From positions 1 through 64,000 of the forward strand of contig NZ_QQBA01000001.1 of NCBI RefSeq assembly GCF_003350545.1: a stretch of 64,000 bases of DNA, read 5' to 3'. Made by a program: the position numbers and the translations under genes. A model generated the notes under the pieces. That model was not told where the DNA came from, ran no database searches, and was given only the letters and a program-made list of their open reading frames with translations. Below, in pieces: positions 24,854-32,974 of this stretch. The DNA comes from Flavobacterium glaciei. Lineage in GTDB: Bacteria; Bacteroidota; Bacteroidia; Flavobacteriales; Flavobacteriaceae. Position 1 is the first letter of the stretch. The number at the start of each line of letters is the position of its first letter.

Positions 24854-25294
24854 ATGAATGCTCTAAAAAATAAAATCCTAAATAATTTAACCACCAAGAT
24901 GTTTCAATATAACCGCAACTATTTTATACTAACAATTTTACTTTTCCTGACAGAAATCGCCATAGCTATGTATGTTCATGATGACTTTATAAGACCTTAT
25001 TTCGGAGATTTTCTAGTGGTTATTTTACTGTATTGTTTTCTGAAATCCTTTGTAAAAGTTTCGGTTTTGGTAGCAGCAAGTGTTGTTTTGGTTTTTTCAT
25101 TTGGTATCGAAATCGCTCAGTATTTCAATATGGTGGAAAAACTGGGATTGCAACATTCTAAGATTGCAAGAGTTGTGCTCGGGAATTCATTTGCTTGGAT
25201 GGATTTACTTGCCTACGTTCTAGGAATTCTAACCGTAATTGGTATCGAAATATTCCGTTTAAAACGGAATAATAAAATCCATAAGTTGTTGTAA
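24854..25294 (+). CDS. DUF2809-like membrane protein
   Basis: A 146-residue membrane protein with about four helices. It has the DUF2809 pattern: FGDFLVVILLYCFLKSF in the second helix, FGIEIAQYF, and GNSFAWMDLLAYVLGI near the end. The family is widespread and of unknown function, often near VanZ-type proteins. The first ATG is used; Met16 (MFQYNRNYF) would also preserve all helices. It is followed 88 bases later by a DoxX gene on the same strand. Confidence 0.75.
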   Translation: MNALKNKILNNLTTKMFQYNRNYFILTILLFLTEIAIAMYVHDDFIRPYFGDFLVVILLYCFLKSFVKVSVLVAASVVLVFSFGIEIAQYFNMVEKLGLQHSKIARVVLGNSFAWMDLLAYVLGILTVIGIEIFRLKRNNKIHKLL

Positions 25295-25344
25295 CTTTAG
25301 AAACAATACATTATTTCGTACTTCAAAATCTTGAGAAAAAATCT

Positions 25345-25352
25345 TATGTTTG
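25345..25352 (+). promoter_or_regulatory. candidate -7 element TATGTTTG
   Basis: An exact TAnnTTTG match, 30 bases before the DoxX ATG at 25383. It overlaps an upstream in-frame TTG (25350), which supports using the later ATG. Confidence 0.4.
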
Positions 25353-25382
25353 TCTGAACAAGATTCTAAAAACTTTAAAAAT

Positions 25383-25796
25383 ATGATTCAAAAATTAATT
25401 TCTTCAAGTACATGGTCCGCTAAAGCAACGGATTGGGCTTCGCTTATTTTACGTCTAACATTTGGTTTATTGATGTTGAGTCATGGTATTCCAAAACTAA
25501 TGAAGTTAATGGATGGCAACATGGAATTTGGCGATCCAATAGGCATTGGCGTTCCGGCATCATTAGCTTTGACGGTTTTTGCCGAAGTTTTATGCTCCGC
25601 ATTACTAGTAATTGGATTATGGACCAGACTGGCTTTGATTCCGCTTATTATAACTATGGCGGTTGCCGCATTTATTGTTCACATCGCTGATGATTTAGGA
25701 TCGATGGAGCCTGCATTACTGTATTTACTATCCTATTGCGCGCTATTTTTATTAGGAAGTGGTAAATATTCTATTGATGCTGTTTTGAAAAAATAA
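25383..25796 (+). CDS. DoxX-family membrane protein
   Basis: A 137-residue protein with four helices typical of DoxX/SURF4-like proteins: WASLILRLTFGLLMLSHGIPKL, VPASLALTVFAEVLCSALLVIGLWTR, and two C-terminal helices ending LLGSGKYSID. The family sits in the inner membrane and is linked to redox or thiol stress in some bacteria; the reaction is not established. The frame is open 33 bases upstream from a TTG, but the promoter-like element there and the usual start at MIQKL favour 25383. Confidence 0.85.
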   Translation: MIQKLISSSTWSAKATDWASLILRLTFGLLMLSHGIPKLMKLMDGNMEFGDPIGIGVPASLALTVFAEVLCSALLVIGLWTRLALIPLIITMAVAAFIVHIADDLGSMEPALLYLLSYCALFLLGSGKYSIDAVLKK

Positions 25797-25868
25797 GCCT
25801 ACTTAAATTCTTCTTATTCTTAGGATTTAAATATCAAAACCTTAATTATGCTGCTCCTATCAATATGC

Positions 25869-26723
25869 TTAGGGTTTTTTCTTATTGTTCATTTCCATAA
25901 AAGCAATAATTTCGTCAAATCGATTGCTCCAAGGCGAGAAATACTGAAGCACCATTGGGACATGTTTTTTATTCAACCGAATTGGCTTTACATTGGGTTG
26001 ATAAGGTTGCAAAGCAGTTACAAAACGGCTGTTGGCAATTTTTATGGAATTATAGGTTTTGTCTCCAACATAAATTAAAAAAGGTGGCGTGTTTTTATTT
26101 AGGAAATAAATAGGCGAAGCATCTTTCCATTGCTCTGGATTTGAGGTCCATGTTGTGATATAATCATCTTCTAAAGTAGGTGGATTTCCATCTAAATAAT
26201 TTTTCATATCTAATCCTGCAGCATCATTCAGGATAATTCCAGCAATAGTTCCAGCATCAATTCCATATTTTGGATTCATAACTGCCAGAGCACCTAGATG
26301 CCCGCCTGCTGAATGACCCGTGATATAAATCGAACTGGGATTACCATTATACTGGCTTATGTTCTTTTTTGTCCATTGGATTACAGACGCGATTTGCTGT
26401 GCCATATCATCATAAGAAGCCTCAGGACTTAACGTGTAGTCTGGAATAACTGTAATCACGCCTTTGCTGGCAAAATTTCTACCAAGTAAATCGTAGGTAC
26501 CTTTCTTACCGCTGTTCCAATTGCCTCCGTGTACAAAAATAATAACGGGAACCTCAGTCGCACTTGATTTTCGGGGAACAAAAACATTCAGTTGTGGTAG
26601 TTTTGAAGTATTCTTTTCGGTAGAATTGAGGTACGAAATGTCAGTGTTTTTTTTAGAACCGCAGTTGACCAAAAGAAAAGCATTCAATAAGACGATGATA
26701 AAGAAGGAGAAACGCATATTCAT
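25869..26723 (-). CDS. alpha/beta hydrolase lipoprotein
   Basis: A 284-residue exported hydrolase. A signal (FSFFIIVLLNAFLLVNC) with lipobox-like LVNC, then GSKK, indicates a lipoprotein. The alpha/beta hydrolase fold shows the oxyanion motif FVHGGNW and the nucleophile elbow GHSAGGH; Asp and His are expected near YVGDKTYNS and LNKKHVPM. HGG plus GHSAGG places it with the BD-FAE/carboxylesterase (esterase-lipase) group. The substrate is unknown. Met3 is an equally good start. It stands alone, convergent with DoxX. Confidence 0.85.
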   Translation of the reverse strand: MNMRFSFFIIVLLNAFLLVNCGSKKNTDISYLNSTEKNTSKLPQLNVFVPRKSSATEVPVIIFVHGGNWNSGKKGTYDLLGRNFASKGVITVIPDYTLSPEASYDDMAQQIASVIQWTKKNISQYNGNPSSIYITGHSAGGHLGALAVMNPKYGIDAGTIAGIILNDAAGLDMKNYLDGNPPTLEDDYITTWTSNPEQWKDASPIYFLNKNTPPFLIYVGDKTYNSIKIANSRFVTALQPYQPNVKPIRLNKKHVPMVLQYFSPWSNRFDEIIAFMEMNNKKKP

Positions 26724-27108
26724 TTTTTTACGAATATAAGATTAAAAAAATAGTCTTGACATCGCTTATTCTATAAAAATAGAACAAAAGTTTATAAATG
26801 AATGTATATGCTAAACCAAAATTATCTTCTTGGGACAAAACATTTTTCCCTAATTTAATTTTTAAAGAAAATTAAAAAAAATACAGCTGCTTTTGATAAA
26901 ATGTTAAATAGAATTTTAAAATAAATTACTACACGAAGTATTTTCAAAGCAGTCTGATTATTATGTGATAATTTCTTTATGTATCAGCTGCTTTTAAATA
27001 ATACAAACTCAAAATTTTTTTTGTAGCGTAACAAATGATACCAAAAACCAGCTGTGTAATTGTACCTTTGTCAAACCAATAAAAAATACTAATTCTAAAA
27101 ATAAAACT
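26724..27108. other. gene-free interval
   Basis: 385 AT-rich bases between divergent genes. Two copies of CAGCTGCTTTT occur as direct repeats (26884-26894 and 26985-26995). A -7 element lies at the right end. I see no ORF or RNA structure that convinces me. Confidence 0.5.
27063..27070 (+). promoter_or_regulatory. candidate -7 element TACCTTTG
   Basis: An exact TAnnTTTG match, 38 bases before the rhodanese ATG. No clear -33. Confidence 0.4.
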
Positions 27109-27393
27109 ATGGAAGTAGCTCAAATAATTAAAGAAAAACTGGGAACTATTGTCGATGTGCGTTCCTATGATGAATTTATGGGTGGTCATGTAGCAGGTTC
27201 AATCAATATTCCGTTGAATGAAATTCCGCATAGAATGCAGGAAATACAAGAACTTATGGCTCCATTAGTTTTGTGTTGTGCATCAGGAAATAGAAGTGGT
27301 CAGGCACAAGTTTTTCTAACCGCACATGGTGTAGAATGTTATAACGGCGGCTCATGGCTGGATGTGAATTACTTGCAATCTCAATCAATATAA
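27109..27393 (+). CDS. single-domain rhodanese-like protein
   Basis: A 94-residue rhodanese domain of the short, GlpE/PspE-like kind. IVDVRSYDEFMGGHVAGSINIP is the CH2A-like motif, and the active-site loop is CCASGNRSG with the catalytic cysteine. WLDVNYL closes the fold. No signal peptide, so it acts in the cytoplasm. It would carry a persulfide sulfur to an acceptor such as thiols or a sulfur relay; the true partner is unknown. It is a single gene with its own -7 element. Confidence 0.9.
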   Translation: MEVAQIIKEKLGTIVDVRSYDEFMGGHVAGSINIPLNEIPHRMQEIQELMAPLVLCCASGNRSGQAQVFLTAHGVECYNGGSWLDVNYLQSQSI

Positions 27394-27547
27394 AATGATT
27401 GAAATACTAAAAAAATATTCGGACTTGGCAGAAAGACACTAAATACTCAAAAATTCATAAAAATATTGTGGCAACTAAAAAACTAAAATCCTTGATAACT
27501 ATTGATAATTCTAAAAATGGAACCTTACAATAATCAAATTATCTGAT

Positions 27548-27555
27548 TATATTTG
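27548..27555 (+). promoter_or_regulatory. candidate tkt -7 element TATATTTG
   Basis: An exact TAnnTTTG match, 23 bases before the transketolase N-terminal gene. Confidence 0.5.
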
Positions 27556-27578
27556 CGCAGTCTAATTTTAACACACAA

Positions 27579-28430
27579 ATGAAACCGAACACACAACAAT
27601 TAAACGATTTAACAATCCAAGTCAGAAGAGATATTCTTCGAATGGTACACGCAGTCAACTCAGGTCACCCAGGTGGTTCTTTAGGTTGTGCTGAATTTCT
27701 TGTAGTTTTATACCAAAATATCATGGAACGCAAAGAAGGTTTTGATATGGACGGAATTGGAGAAGATCTTTTCTTCCTTTCAAACGGGCATATTTCTCCA
27801 GTTTTCTATAGCGTTTTAGCGAGAAGCGGTTATTTTCCGGTTGCTGAATTAGCTACTTTCCGTTTGATCAATTCAAGACTACAAGGACATCCAACTACGC
27901 ATGACGGTTTACCGGGAGTTCGCATTGCGTCTGGTTCTCTTGGACAAGGATTATCTGTAGGGATTGGAGCTGCTCAAGCTAAAAAATTAAATGGTGACAA
28001 CCATATTATTTATACGCTTCACGGTGATGGTGAATTGCAAGAAGGTCAAAACTGGGAAGCCATTATGTATGCTTCTGCAAAAAAAGTAGACAATCTTATC
28101 GCTACAATCGATTTAAACGGAAAACAAATTGATGGCTCTACTGACGAAGTACTAGCTATGGGAAGTATTCGTGCTAAATTTGAAGCTTTTGATTGGGATG
28201 TTCTAAAAATAGAAAAAGGGAATGACATCGAAGCTATTATTGCTGGTATGAATGATGCTAAATCAAGAACTGGAAAAGGAAAACCAGTTTGTGTATTGTT
28301 GCATACTGAAATGGGTAATGGTGTAGATTATATGATGTACAGTCATGCATGGCATGGTAAAGCACCAAATGATACGCAACTTGAAATTGCTTTAGGTCAA
28401 AATTATACTGAAGCAGAAAGCGACTATTAA
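27579..28430 (+). CDS. transketolase, N-terminal (TPP-binding) subunit
   Basis: A 283-residue protein matching the first third of classical transketolase. HPGGSLGCAEFLVVLY, FLSNGHISPVFYSVLA, RIASGSLGQGLSVGIG, GDGELQEGQNWEAIM (the GDG...N TPP/Mg motif) and a C-terminal HAWHGKAPND are present. The second half of the enzyme is a separate gene at 28546. Split transketolases are common in Bacteroidota and other lineages. Together they transfer two-carbon units in the non-oxidative pentose phosphate pathway. Confidence 0.93.
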   Translation: MKPNTQQLNDLTIQVRRDILRMVHAVNSGHPGGSLGCAEFLVVLYQNIMERKEGFDMDGIGEDLFFLSNGHISPVFYSVLARSGYFPVAELATFRLINSRLQGHPTTHDGLPGVRIASGSLGQGLSVGIGAAQAKKLNGDNHIIYTLHGDGELQEGQNWEAIMYASAKKVDNLIATIDLNGKQIDGSTDEVLAMGSIRAKFEAFDWDVLKIEKGNDIEAIIAGMNDAKSRTGKGKPVCVLLHTEMGNGVDYMMYSHAWHGKAPNDTQLEIALGQNYTEAESDY

Positions 28431-28543
28431 TCCCCACCTAGCCTCCCCCAAGGGGAGTAACAGCTACAGAATCATTAAATAAAAATTTAAAACCCTATTT
28501 ACCCCAATAGGAGCTCCCCTCCTTTGGAGGGGCTGGGGGAGGA
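28431..28543. repeat. GC-rich inverted repeat between the transketolase halves
   Basis: Left arm CCTAGCCTCCCCCAAGGGGA and right arm CTCCCCTCCTTTGGAGGGG then CTGGGGGAGG are roughly complementary and stand out from the AT-rich background. The same family (CTCCCC...GGGCTGGGGAGGGG) occurs at 30985-31186. It separates the two subunit genes by 115 bases and ends 3 bases before the second ATG. Confidence 0.6.
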
Positions 28544-28545
28544 AA

Positions 28546-29499
28546 ATGAAAAAATATACAAATACAGGAAGTAAAGATACTCGTTCGGGTTTTGGAGCGG
28601 GAATGACTGAATTAGGTCAAAAAAACGAAAATGTTGTGGCACTTTGTGCGGATTTAATTGGGTCCTTAAAATTCGATGATTTCAAGAAAAATCATCCAGA
28701 GCGTTTTTTCCAAATTGGAATTGCAGAAGCCAACATGATTGGAATTGCAGCAGGTTTAACCGTAGGAGGGAAAATTCCTTTTACCGGAACTTTTGCTAAT
28801 TTTTCTACGGGAAGAGTGTACGATCAAATTCGTCAATCTGTTGCTTACTCGGAGAAAAATGTGAAAATTTGTGCTTCACACGCTGGATTAACTTTAGGAG
28901 AAGACGGTGCGACTCACCAAATCCTAGAAGATATCGGTTTAATGAAAATGTTACCGGGAATGACCGTAATCAATACCTGTGATTACAACCAGACTAAAGC
29001 AGCTACATTAGCAATTGCAGATCACCATGGTCCTGTTTATTTGCGTTTTGGACGTCCAGTAGTGCCAAACTTTATGCCAGCTGACGAACCTTTCGAAATA
29101 GGAAAAGCTATTGTTTTAACTGAAGGTTCAGATGTAACTATTGTAGCTACCGGACATTTAGTTTGGGAAGCCTTAATCGCAGCTGAAGCATTAGAAGCAC
29201 AAGGTATATCTGCTGAAGTGATTAATATCCACACTATCAAACCATTGGATGAAGAAGCTATTTTAAAATCATTGGCAAAAACCAAATGTATAGTTACTGC
29301 TGAAGAGCATAATATTTTAGGAGGTCTTGGCGAAAGCGTTTCCAGAGTATTAGCATTAAACAGTCCTGCTCCACAAGAGTTCGTAGCGGTTAATGACAGT
29401 TTTGGAGAATCTGGAACACCAGAACAATTAATGGAAAAATACAAATTGAATAATCAAGCTATTGTTGAAGCAGTAGAAAGAATAATGAAAAGAAAATAA
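28546..29499 (+). CDS. transketolase, C-terminal subunit
   Basis: A 317-residue protein holding the pyrimidine-binding and C-terminal domains of transketolase. FQIGIAEANMIGIAAGLTVGG carries the Glu that activates TPP, and PFTGTFANFSTGRVYDQIRQS follows. The C-terminal domain begins near 190 (SDVTIVATGHLVWEAL). It complements the N-terminal subunit just upstream; both should assemble into one active site. The preceding GC-rich palindrome may affect relative expression of the two halves. Confidence 0.93.
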   Translation: MKKYTNTGSKDTRSGFGAGMTELGQKNENVVALCADLIGSLKFDDFKKNHPERFFQIGIAEANMIGIAAGLTVGGKIPFTGTFANFSTGRVYDQIRQSVAYSEKNVKICASHAGLTLGEDGATHQILEDIGLMKMLPGMTVINTCDYNQTKAATLAIADHHGPVYLRFGRPVVPNFMPADEPFEIGKAIVLTEGSDVTIVATGHLVWEALIAAEALEAQGISAEVINIHTIKPLDEEAILKSLAKTKCIVTAEEHNILGGLGESVSRVLALNSPAPQEFVAVNDSFGESGTPEQLMEKYKLNNQAIVEAVERIMKRK

Positions 29500-29516
29500 T
29501 ATTTTCATTTCAAACC

Positions 29517-29559
29517 AAAAAAAATCCAGTTCAATCTAAATTGAACTGGATTTTTTTTT
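29517..29559. terminator. bidirectional terminator between tkt and FKBP genes
   Basis: A perfect 13-bp stem (AATCCAGTTCAAT with its complement) with a 4-base loop, A-rich before and nine T after. It serves the two convergent genes. Confidence 0.85.
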
Positions 29560-29570
29560 AGTTGTAAGTA

Positions 29571-30551
29571 TTAATTACATTTTACTAAATGTCTTTTCAC
29601 TCTCGCTGGATTAGTAGTATTGCCATCACAGCTTGGTATGTCAGCAAATGGAATTATTTTACCGTTTGCATCAGTAATTTCTTTTCTTGTACTTACGCCG
29701 TCCCCATCATCATCCGTATCTAAAAAGTTTGGGATTCCATCGCCATCTGTATCATCCGGATTTGCAACACCTGTTGCCAAAATTCGCATATAACCATCAC
29801 CATTTAAATCCTCTTGAAAGTTCGGAATTCCATCACCATCAGAATCAATCCTATTAACTGCAAATAACTTGAAGTTAAAAATCAAAGGAGCATAAGGCGG
29901 AATACTGGCGCTTCCAGAATTGTAATACCCTAAACCTGATGGGATAAACATAATTCCTGCACCAAAGTCATTATAAGAAACAGTACCATCAGCTTTAGAG
30001 GTAAATGTACCTGCTTTGAATTCAGGGAAAGATTCTCCCCATCCAGCTATTGTATTAAACAAATTTAAAAATTGTTGTGGGTTTCTAACTTCCTCAAATT
30101 GAGTTGTAGCCAATACCTTAACATCAGAAACAGTTTTACGATCTAAATATTTCCCATTGTACGAGGTCCATACACCATCTACATTTGAAGGTCGCTCTCC
30201 TACTCCTTCTCTTAATACTAAATAATACAATGTATAAGTTATGTCATGCAGTTTAACCTCTTTACTCAAAAGTTTAGGAAAAGTAGCGCTGTTCAAATAC
30301 GAATAAATTGATGGTTCTGTACCGCCTGCTGGAATTTTTGTAAAAGTAACATCTTGATCATCAGCAAAACCAGGATGATTTATAACAGTTATAGAATAGG
30401 TTTTTAAATATTCTTCAATGTCCGCAATATCAGTAGCATACTGAACGGCGTATTCTCTTGGTGGGCTAAGAGTAGCAGCTTCATCCTTTGAACATGAAAA
30501 TAAAGACGCAGTTGTAATCAATAGAATAAAATAATACTTAAATTTGTTCAT
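29571..30551 (-). CDS. FKBP-type peptidyl-prolyl isomerase lipoprotein with Asp-rich repeats
   Basis: A 326-residue lipoprotein. The start is MNKFKYYFILLITTASLFSC (lipobox LFSC, Cys20); upstream in-frame codons overlap the divergent gene and lack a signal. A diverged FKBP domain follows, with FGAGIMFIPSGLGYYNSG and a final IFNFKLFAVN strand. The C-terminal 85 residues hold calcium-binding type-3 repeats (DSDGDGIPNFQEDLNGDG, DTDGDGIPN, DTDDDGDGV). It probably assists protein folding at the outer membrane or surface. Confidence 0.88.
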   Translation of the reverse strand: MNKFKYYFILLITTASLFSCSKDEAATLSPPREYAVQYATDIADIEEYLKTYSITVINHPGFADDQDVTFTKIPAGGTEPSIYSYLNSATFPKLLSKEVKLHDITYTLYYLVLREGVGERPSNVDGVWTSYNGKYLDRKTVSDVKVLATTQFEEVRNPQQFLNLFNTIAGWGESFPEFKAGTFTSKADGTVSYNDFGAGIMFIPSGLGYYNSGSASIPPYAPLIFNFKLFAVNRIDSDGDGIPNFQEDLNGDGYMRILATGVANPDDTDGDGIPNFLDTDDDGDGVSTRKEITDANGKIIPFADIPSCDGNTTNPARVKRHLVKCN

Positions 30552-30630
30552 TATAGCTAAATTTTTAAGTGCGCAAGATACAATATTGATTGATTTTTGT
30601 AAACTATTTAACTCCGATTTTAGAAAATTT

Positions 30631-31032
30631 ATGAGAATAGATAAATATTTATGGTGCATGCGGTATTATAAAACGCGAAACATGGTTACCGAAGCCTGTA
30701 AAAAGAATCATATTACAGTAAATGGTCTTGTTGCCAAGCCATCAAAAGAGGTTTTTCCTACTGACAGAATTACATTCCGGAAAGACCAAATTACACAAAT
30801 CATAACCGTTCTGGATATACCTGAAAACCGTGTTGGAGCAAAATTAGTCGATATTTATAGACGAAATGACACTCCAGCGGAAGCCTATCAACATCTAGAA
30901 TTACTAAAATTATCCAAAGAACATTACCGAAAAAATGGTACGGGAAGACCTACCAAAAAAGACCGTAGAGACATTGACGAATTTCTCCCCTCCCCGACCC
31001 TTTCCGAAGGAGAGGGAGACGAGCCTTCGTAA
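30631..31032 (+). CDS. S4-domain RNA-binding protein, Hsp15-like
   Basis: A 133-residue protein with an N-terminal S4 domain (MRIDKYLWCMRYYKTRNMV, then HITVNGLVAKPSKEV). It resembles Hsp15/HslR, which binds 50S subunits carrying stalled nascent chains. The start at 30631 matches the family; earlier in-frame codons lack homology. The family normally ends soon after GRPTKKDRRDIDEF. Here the tail LPSPTLSEGEGDEPS is encoded by the left arm of a GC-rich inverted repeat, so the repeat has entered the coding end. Confidence 0.85.
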   Translation: MRIDKYLWCMRYYKTRNMVTEACKKNHITVNGLVAKPSKEVFPTDRITFRKDQITQIITVLDIPENRVGAKLVDIYRRNDTPAEAYQHLELLKLSKEHYRKNGTGRPTKKDRRDIDEFLPSPTLSEGEGDEPS

Positions 31033-31186
31033 ATTAAGTGAAATATCTAATAGCCTTTGCAAAACCCAGTTTCCGCCCAAAAGGTATGATGGGAAGACAA
31101 GTGTTGACAAATAAAAATTAAGTAAAACATCGAATAACCTTTCCCAGACCTGGCTCCCTCCCCTTCGGGGAGGGCTGGGGAGGGGA
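30985..31186. repeat. GC-rich inverted repeat pair reaching into the S4 gene
   Basis: Left arm 30987-31020 and right arm 31153-31186 are about 80% complementary over 34 bases (CCCCTCCCC..CCCT..CCGAAGG.GAGGGAG pattern). Between them is an imperfect direct repeat beginning AAATTAAGT (31032-31061 and 31117-31146 approximately) with AATA.CCTTT. The left arm lies inside the S4 gene; the right arm ends 16 bases before the PRTase ATG. Confidence 0.65.
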
Positions 31187-31201
31187 AAAAACCTTTAAAT
31201 A

Positions 31202-31702
31202 ATGAGCAAAAATATCATTTTAACGAATCAAGAAATCGAGCATAAAATAAAAAGAATTGCTTACCAAATCTATGAAACCTTTGTAGATGAAGAAGAAATT
31301 GTAATTGCAGGAATTGCTTCTAACGGTTTTACATTTGCATCAAAAATAGCTTCAATCTTAGAAACCATTTCTCCTATTAAAGTTTCACTTTGCGAAGTAC
31401 AAATAAATAAGCAAAATCCCGAATTACCAATTCACACCTCATTATCAAAAGAACAATACGCTAATAAAGGCTTGGTTCTGGTTGACGATGTGTTAAACTC
31501 TGGAACTACATTAATTTACGCAGTAAGGCATTTTATTGACGTTCCTTTGAAAAAATTTAAAACCGCAGTGCTGGTTGACCGAAATCACAAAAAATACCCC
31601 GTAAAAGCTGATTTCAAAGGAATATCTCTTTCAACATCATTATTAGAACACGTACAAGTCGTTTTTGATGAAAACGACAACAATTATGCTTATTTAAGCT
31701 AG
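31202..31702 (+). CDS. phosphoribosyltransferase-domain protein
   Basis: A 166-residue type I PRTase. The PRPP-binding motif VLVDDVLNSGTTL is near 92-104 and VIAGIASNGFTFA near 35. It resembles PyrR and hypoxanthine/uracil PRTases, but the substrate hood gives no clear specificity; its relatives in flavobacteria are usually annotated only as phosphoribosyltransferase. Its end overlaps the convergent aroK end by 9 bases. Confidence 0.85.
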   Translation: MSKNIILTNQEIEHKIKRIAYQIYETFVDEEEIVIAGIASNGFTFASKIASILETISPIKVSLCEVQINKQNPELPIHTSLSKEQYANKGLVLVDDVLNSGTTLIYAVRHFIDVPLKKFKTAVLVDRNHKKYPVKADFKGISLSTSLLEHVQVVFDENDNNYAYLS

Positions 31703-32212
31703 AATTGCTACGATATCAAGTACAGTTTGGTCGATTGTCTTATCATCAACATTTACTTTGTATTGAGCTTGATTGTAATAAAAACTTCTTTCGAAGAGGT
31801 GCATTGCAATAAATTCTTTCAATTCAGCGTCACTTTTATTTGCAATAAGAGGACGCTTGTTTTTATTATGACTTAATCTGTCAAACAAAGTCTCGATTGA
31901 TGCTTTAAGATAAATAGAAACAACATTATCTCCTTTTAGCAACTCATGATTATTGGCATAACATGGCGTTCCTCCGCCCAATCCTATTATTAATTGCTCT
32001 GGTAAATTTAATAATTCGACAAAAACTTCGTGTTCTAGCTTTCTAAAATAAATTTCACCATACTTTTCAAAAATAGCATTTATGGACAAATTTACTTTCT
32101 CTTCAATCTTTTTATCCAAATCCACAAAAGGAATTTCGATATTTTTTGACAACTTATTTGCAATTGTGGACTTACCACAACCCATATATCCTAATAATAT
32201 AATTTTTTTCAT
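31694..32212 (-). CDS. aroK: shikimate kinase
   Basis: A 172-residue kinase that phosphorylates shikimate with ATP in the aromatic amino acid pathway. Walker A LGYMGCGKSTI is at 7-17, the shikimate-binding Asp in FVDLDKKIE, then FRKLEHEVF and the GLGGGTPC loop. The lid region (RPLIA) is present. Length is standard. It is convergent with the PRTase gene, with a 9-base overlap. Confidence 0.95.
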   Translation of the reverse strand: MKKIILLGYMGCGKSTIANKLSKNIEIPFVDLDKKIEEKVNLSINAIFEKYGEIYFRKLEHEVFVELLNLPEQLIIGLGGGTPCYANNHELLKGDNVVSIYLKASIETLFDRLSHNKNKRPLIANKSDAELKEFIAMHLFERSFYYNQAQYKVNVDDKTIDQTVLDIVAILA

Positions 32213-32283
32213 CTGAATAAAACCTTACAAATTAAGGTGTTGAGTGATTTTGTTAAAAAAAGACAAATTTATAATAAAATTGC

Positions 32284-32315
32284 TTGGAAAACTCCAAAAT
32301 AAGTCCTTATATTTG
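32284..32315 (+). promoter_or_regulatory. tRNA operon promoter, TTG-N21-TATATTTG
   Basis: -33 TTG at 32284-32286, 21-base spacer, perfect -7 TATATTTG at 32308-32315, 24 bases before the first tRNA-Lys. Confidence 0.6.
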
Positions 32316-32339
32316 CACCCGCATTCAAGGGAAGAATAT

Positions 32340-32412
32340 GACTCGATAGCTCAGTTGGTAGAGCACATCACTTTTAATGATGGGGTCCTGGGTTCGAGCC
32401 CCAGTCGGGTCA
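32340..32412 (+). tRNA. tRNA-Lys (anticodon TTT), copy 1
   Basis: 73 bases that fold as a full cloverleaf: acceptor GACTCGA with TCGGGTC, anticodon loop CTTTTAA with TTT at 32373-32375, T-loop GGTTCGAGCC, discriminator A. No CCA is encoded. It is followed 39 bases later by an identical copy; both share one promoter. Confidence 0.96.
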
Positions 32413-32451
32413 CAATTTTAGTGATCAACACATAATTTTCTTGAAAGCATT

Positions 32452-32524
32452 GACTCGATAGCTCAGTTGGTAGAGCACATCACTTTTAATGATGGGGTCC
32501 TGGGTTCGAGCCCCAGTCGGGTCA
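32452..32524 (+). tRNA. tRNA-Lys (anticodon TTT), copy 2
   Basis: 73 bases identical to the copy at 32340-32412, with different flanking bases except for a TGACTCGA junction. A recent tandem duplication, or gene conversion between copies, is likely. Confidence 0.96.
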
Positions 32525-32567
32525 CAAAAAGGTCGAGTAATTTATTACTTGACCTTTTGTCTTTTTA

Positions 32568-32650
32568 GGCCACGTGGAGAAACGGTAGACTTGCCAGCTT
32601 GAGGGGCTGGTGCTCGCAAGGGCGTGCGGGTTCAAATCCCGCCGTGGTCA
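32568..32650 (+). tRNA. tRNA-Leu (anticodon GAG)
   Basis: 83 bases with the long variable arm of leucine tRNA. Acceptor GGCCACG pairs with CGTGGTC (one G-T), anticodon stem CCAGC/GCTGG, loop TTGAGGG with GAG at 32601-32603, T-loop GGTTCAAATCC, discriminator A. It reads CUC and CUU codons. It is the third gene of the tRNA operon and is followed by a strong terminator. Confidence 0.95.
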
Positions 32651-32659
32651 CGAATAAAT

Positions 32660-32711
32660 AAAAATGCTTCAAAATAATCAAGTTTACTTGAAATTATTTT
32701 GAAGCATTTTT
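32660..32711. terminator. terminator of the tRNA operon
   Basis: A perfect 19-bp stem (AAAAATGCTTCAAAATAAT with its complement) around a 14-base loop that itself carries CAAG/CTTG. A/T-rich ends on both sides make it able to act in both directions. Bases 32717-32920 hold no gene. Confidence 0.9.
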
Positions 32712-32928
32712 ATTTTCTAAGCAGAGCTTTGTTGCAATAAACGAAATCGATCCTATCTTTTCAAGTACACTACTAAACTAAAACTCTTTTAGCTAACATA
32801 TCTATGAAATTCAAATCTCCGTATTTTTTTGGTTCCAATAGTTTAAAATATAATCGATATCAATTAAAACATACAGTATAAATAAATTTCCTATAGATAA
32901 ACAACGCACTACCAAAATAACAAAAGCG

Positions 32929-32958
32929 CCTTGAAATAATTATCAAGACACTTTTTTG
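32929..32958 (-). terminator. weak terminator-like hairpin
   Basis: CTTGA and TCAAG pair, with partial extension outward, and A/T runs lie on both sides. It lies 17 bases behind the stop of the minus-strand DUF4252 operon. Confidence 0.4.
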
Positions 32959-32974
32959 TTATTCAAAAACACGT

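Noticed and set aside
25350..25382. TTG start for the DoxX protein
   Set aside because: The codon lies in the -7 element TATGTTTG, and the family starts at MIQKL.
32244..32435. 63-residue plus-strand ORF
   Set aside because: It runs through the tRNA-Lys promoter and the first tRNA-Lys; the peptide is a translation of tRNA sequence.
32340..32524. CRISPR-like direct repeat
   Set aside because: The 73-base repeat is a functional tRNA-Lys in two copies; no CRISPR arrays or cas genes are present in the window.
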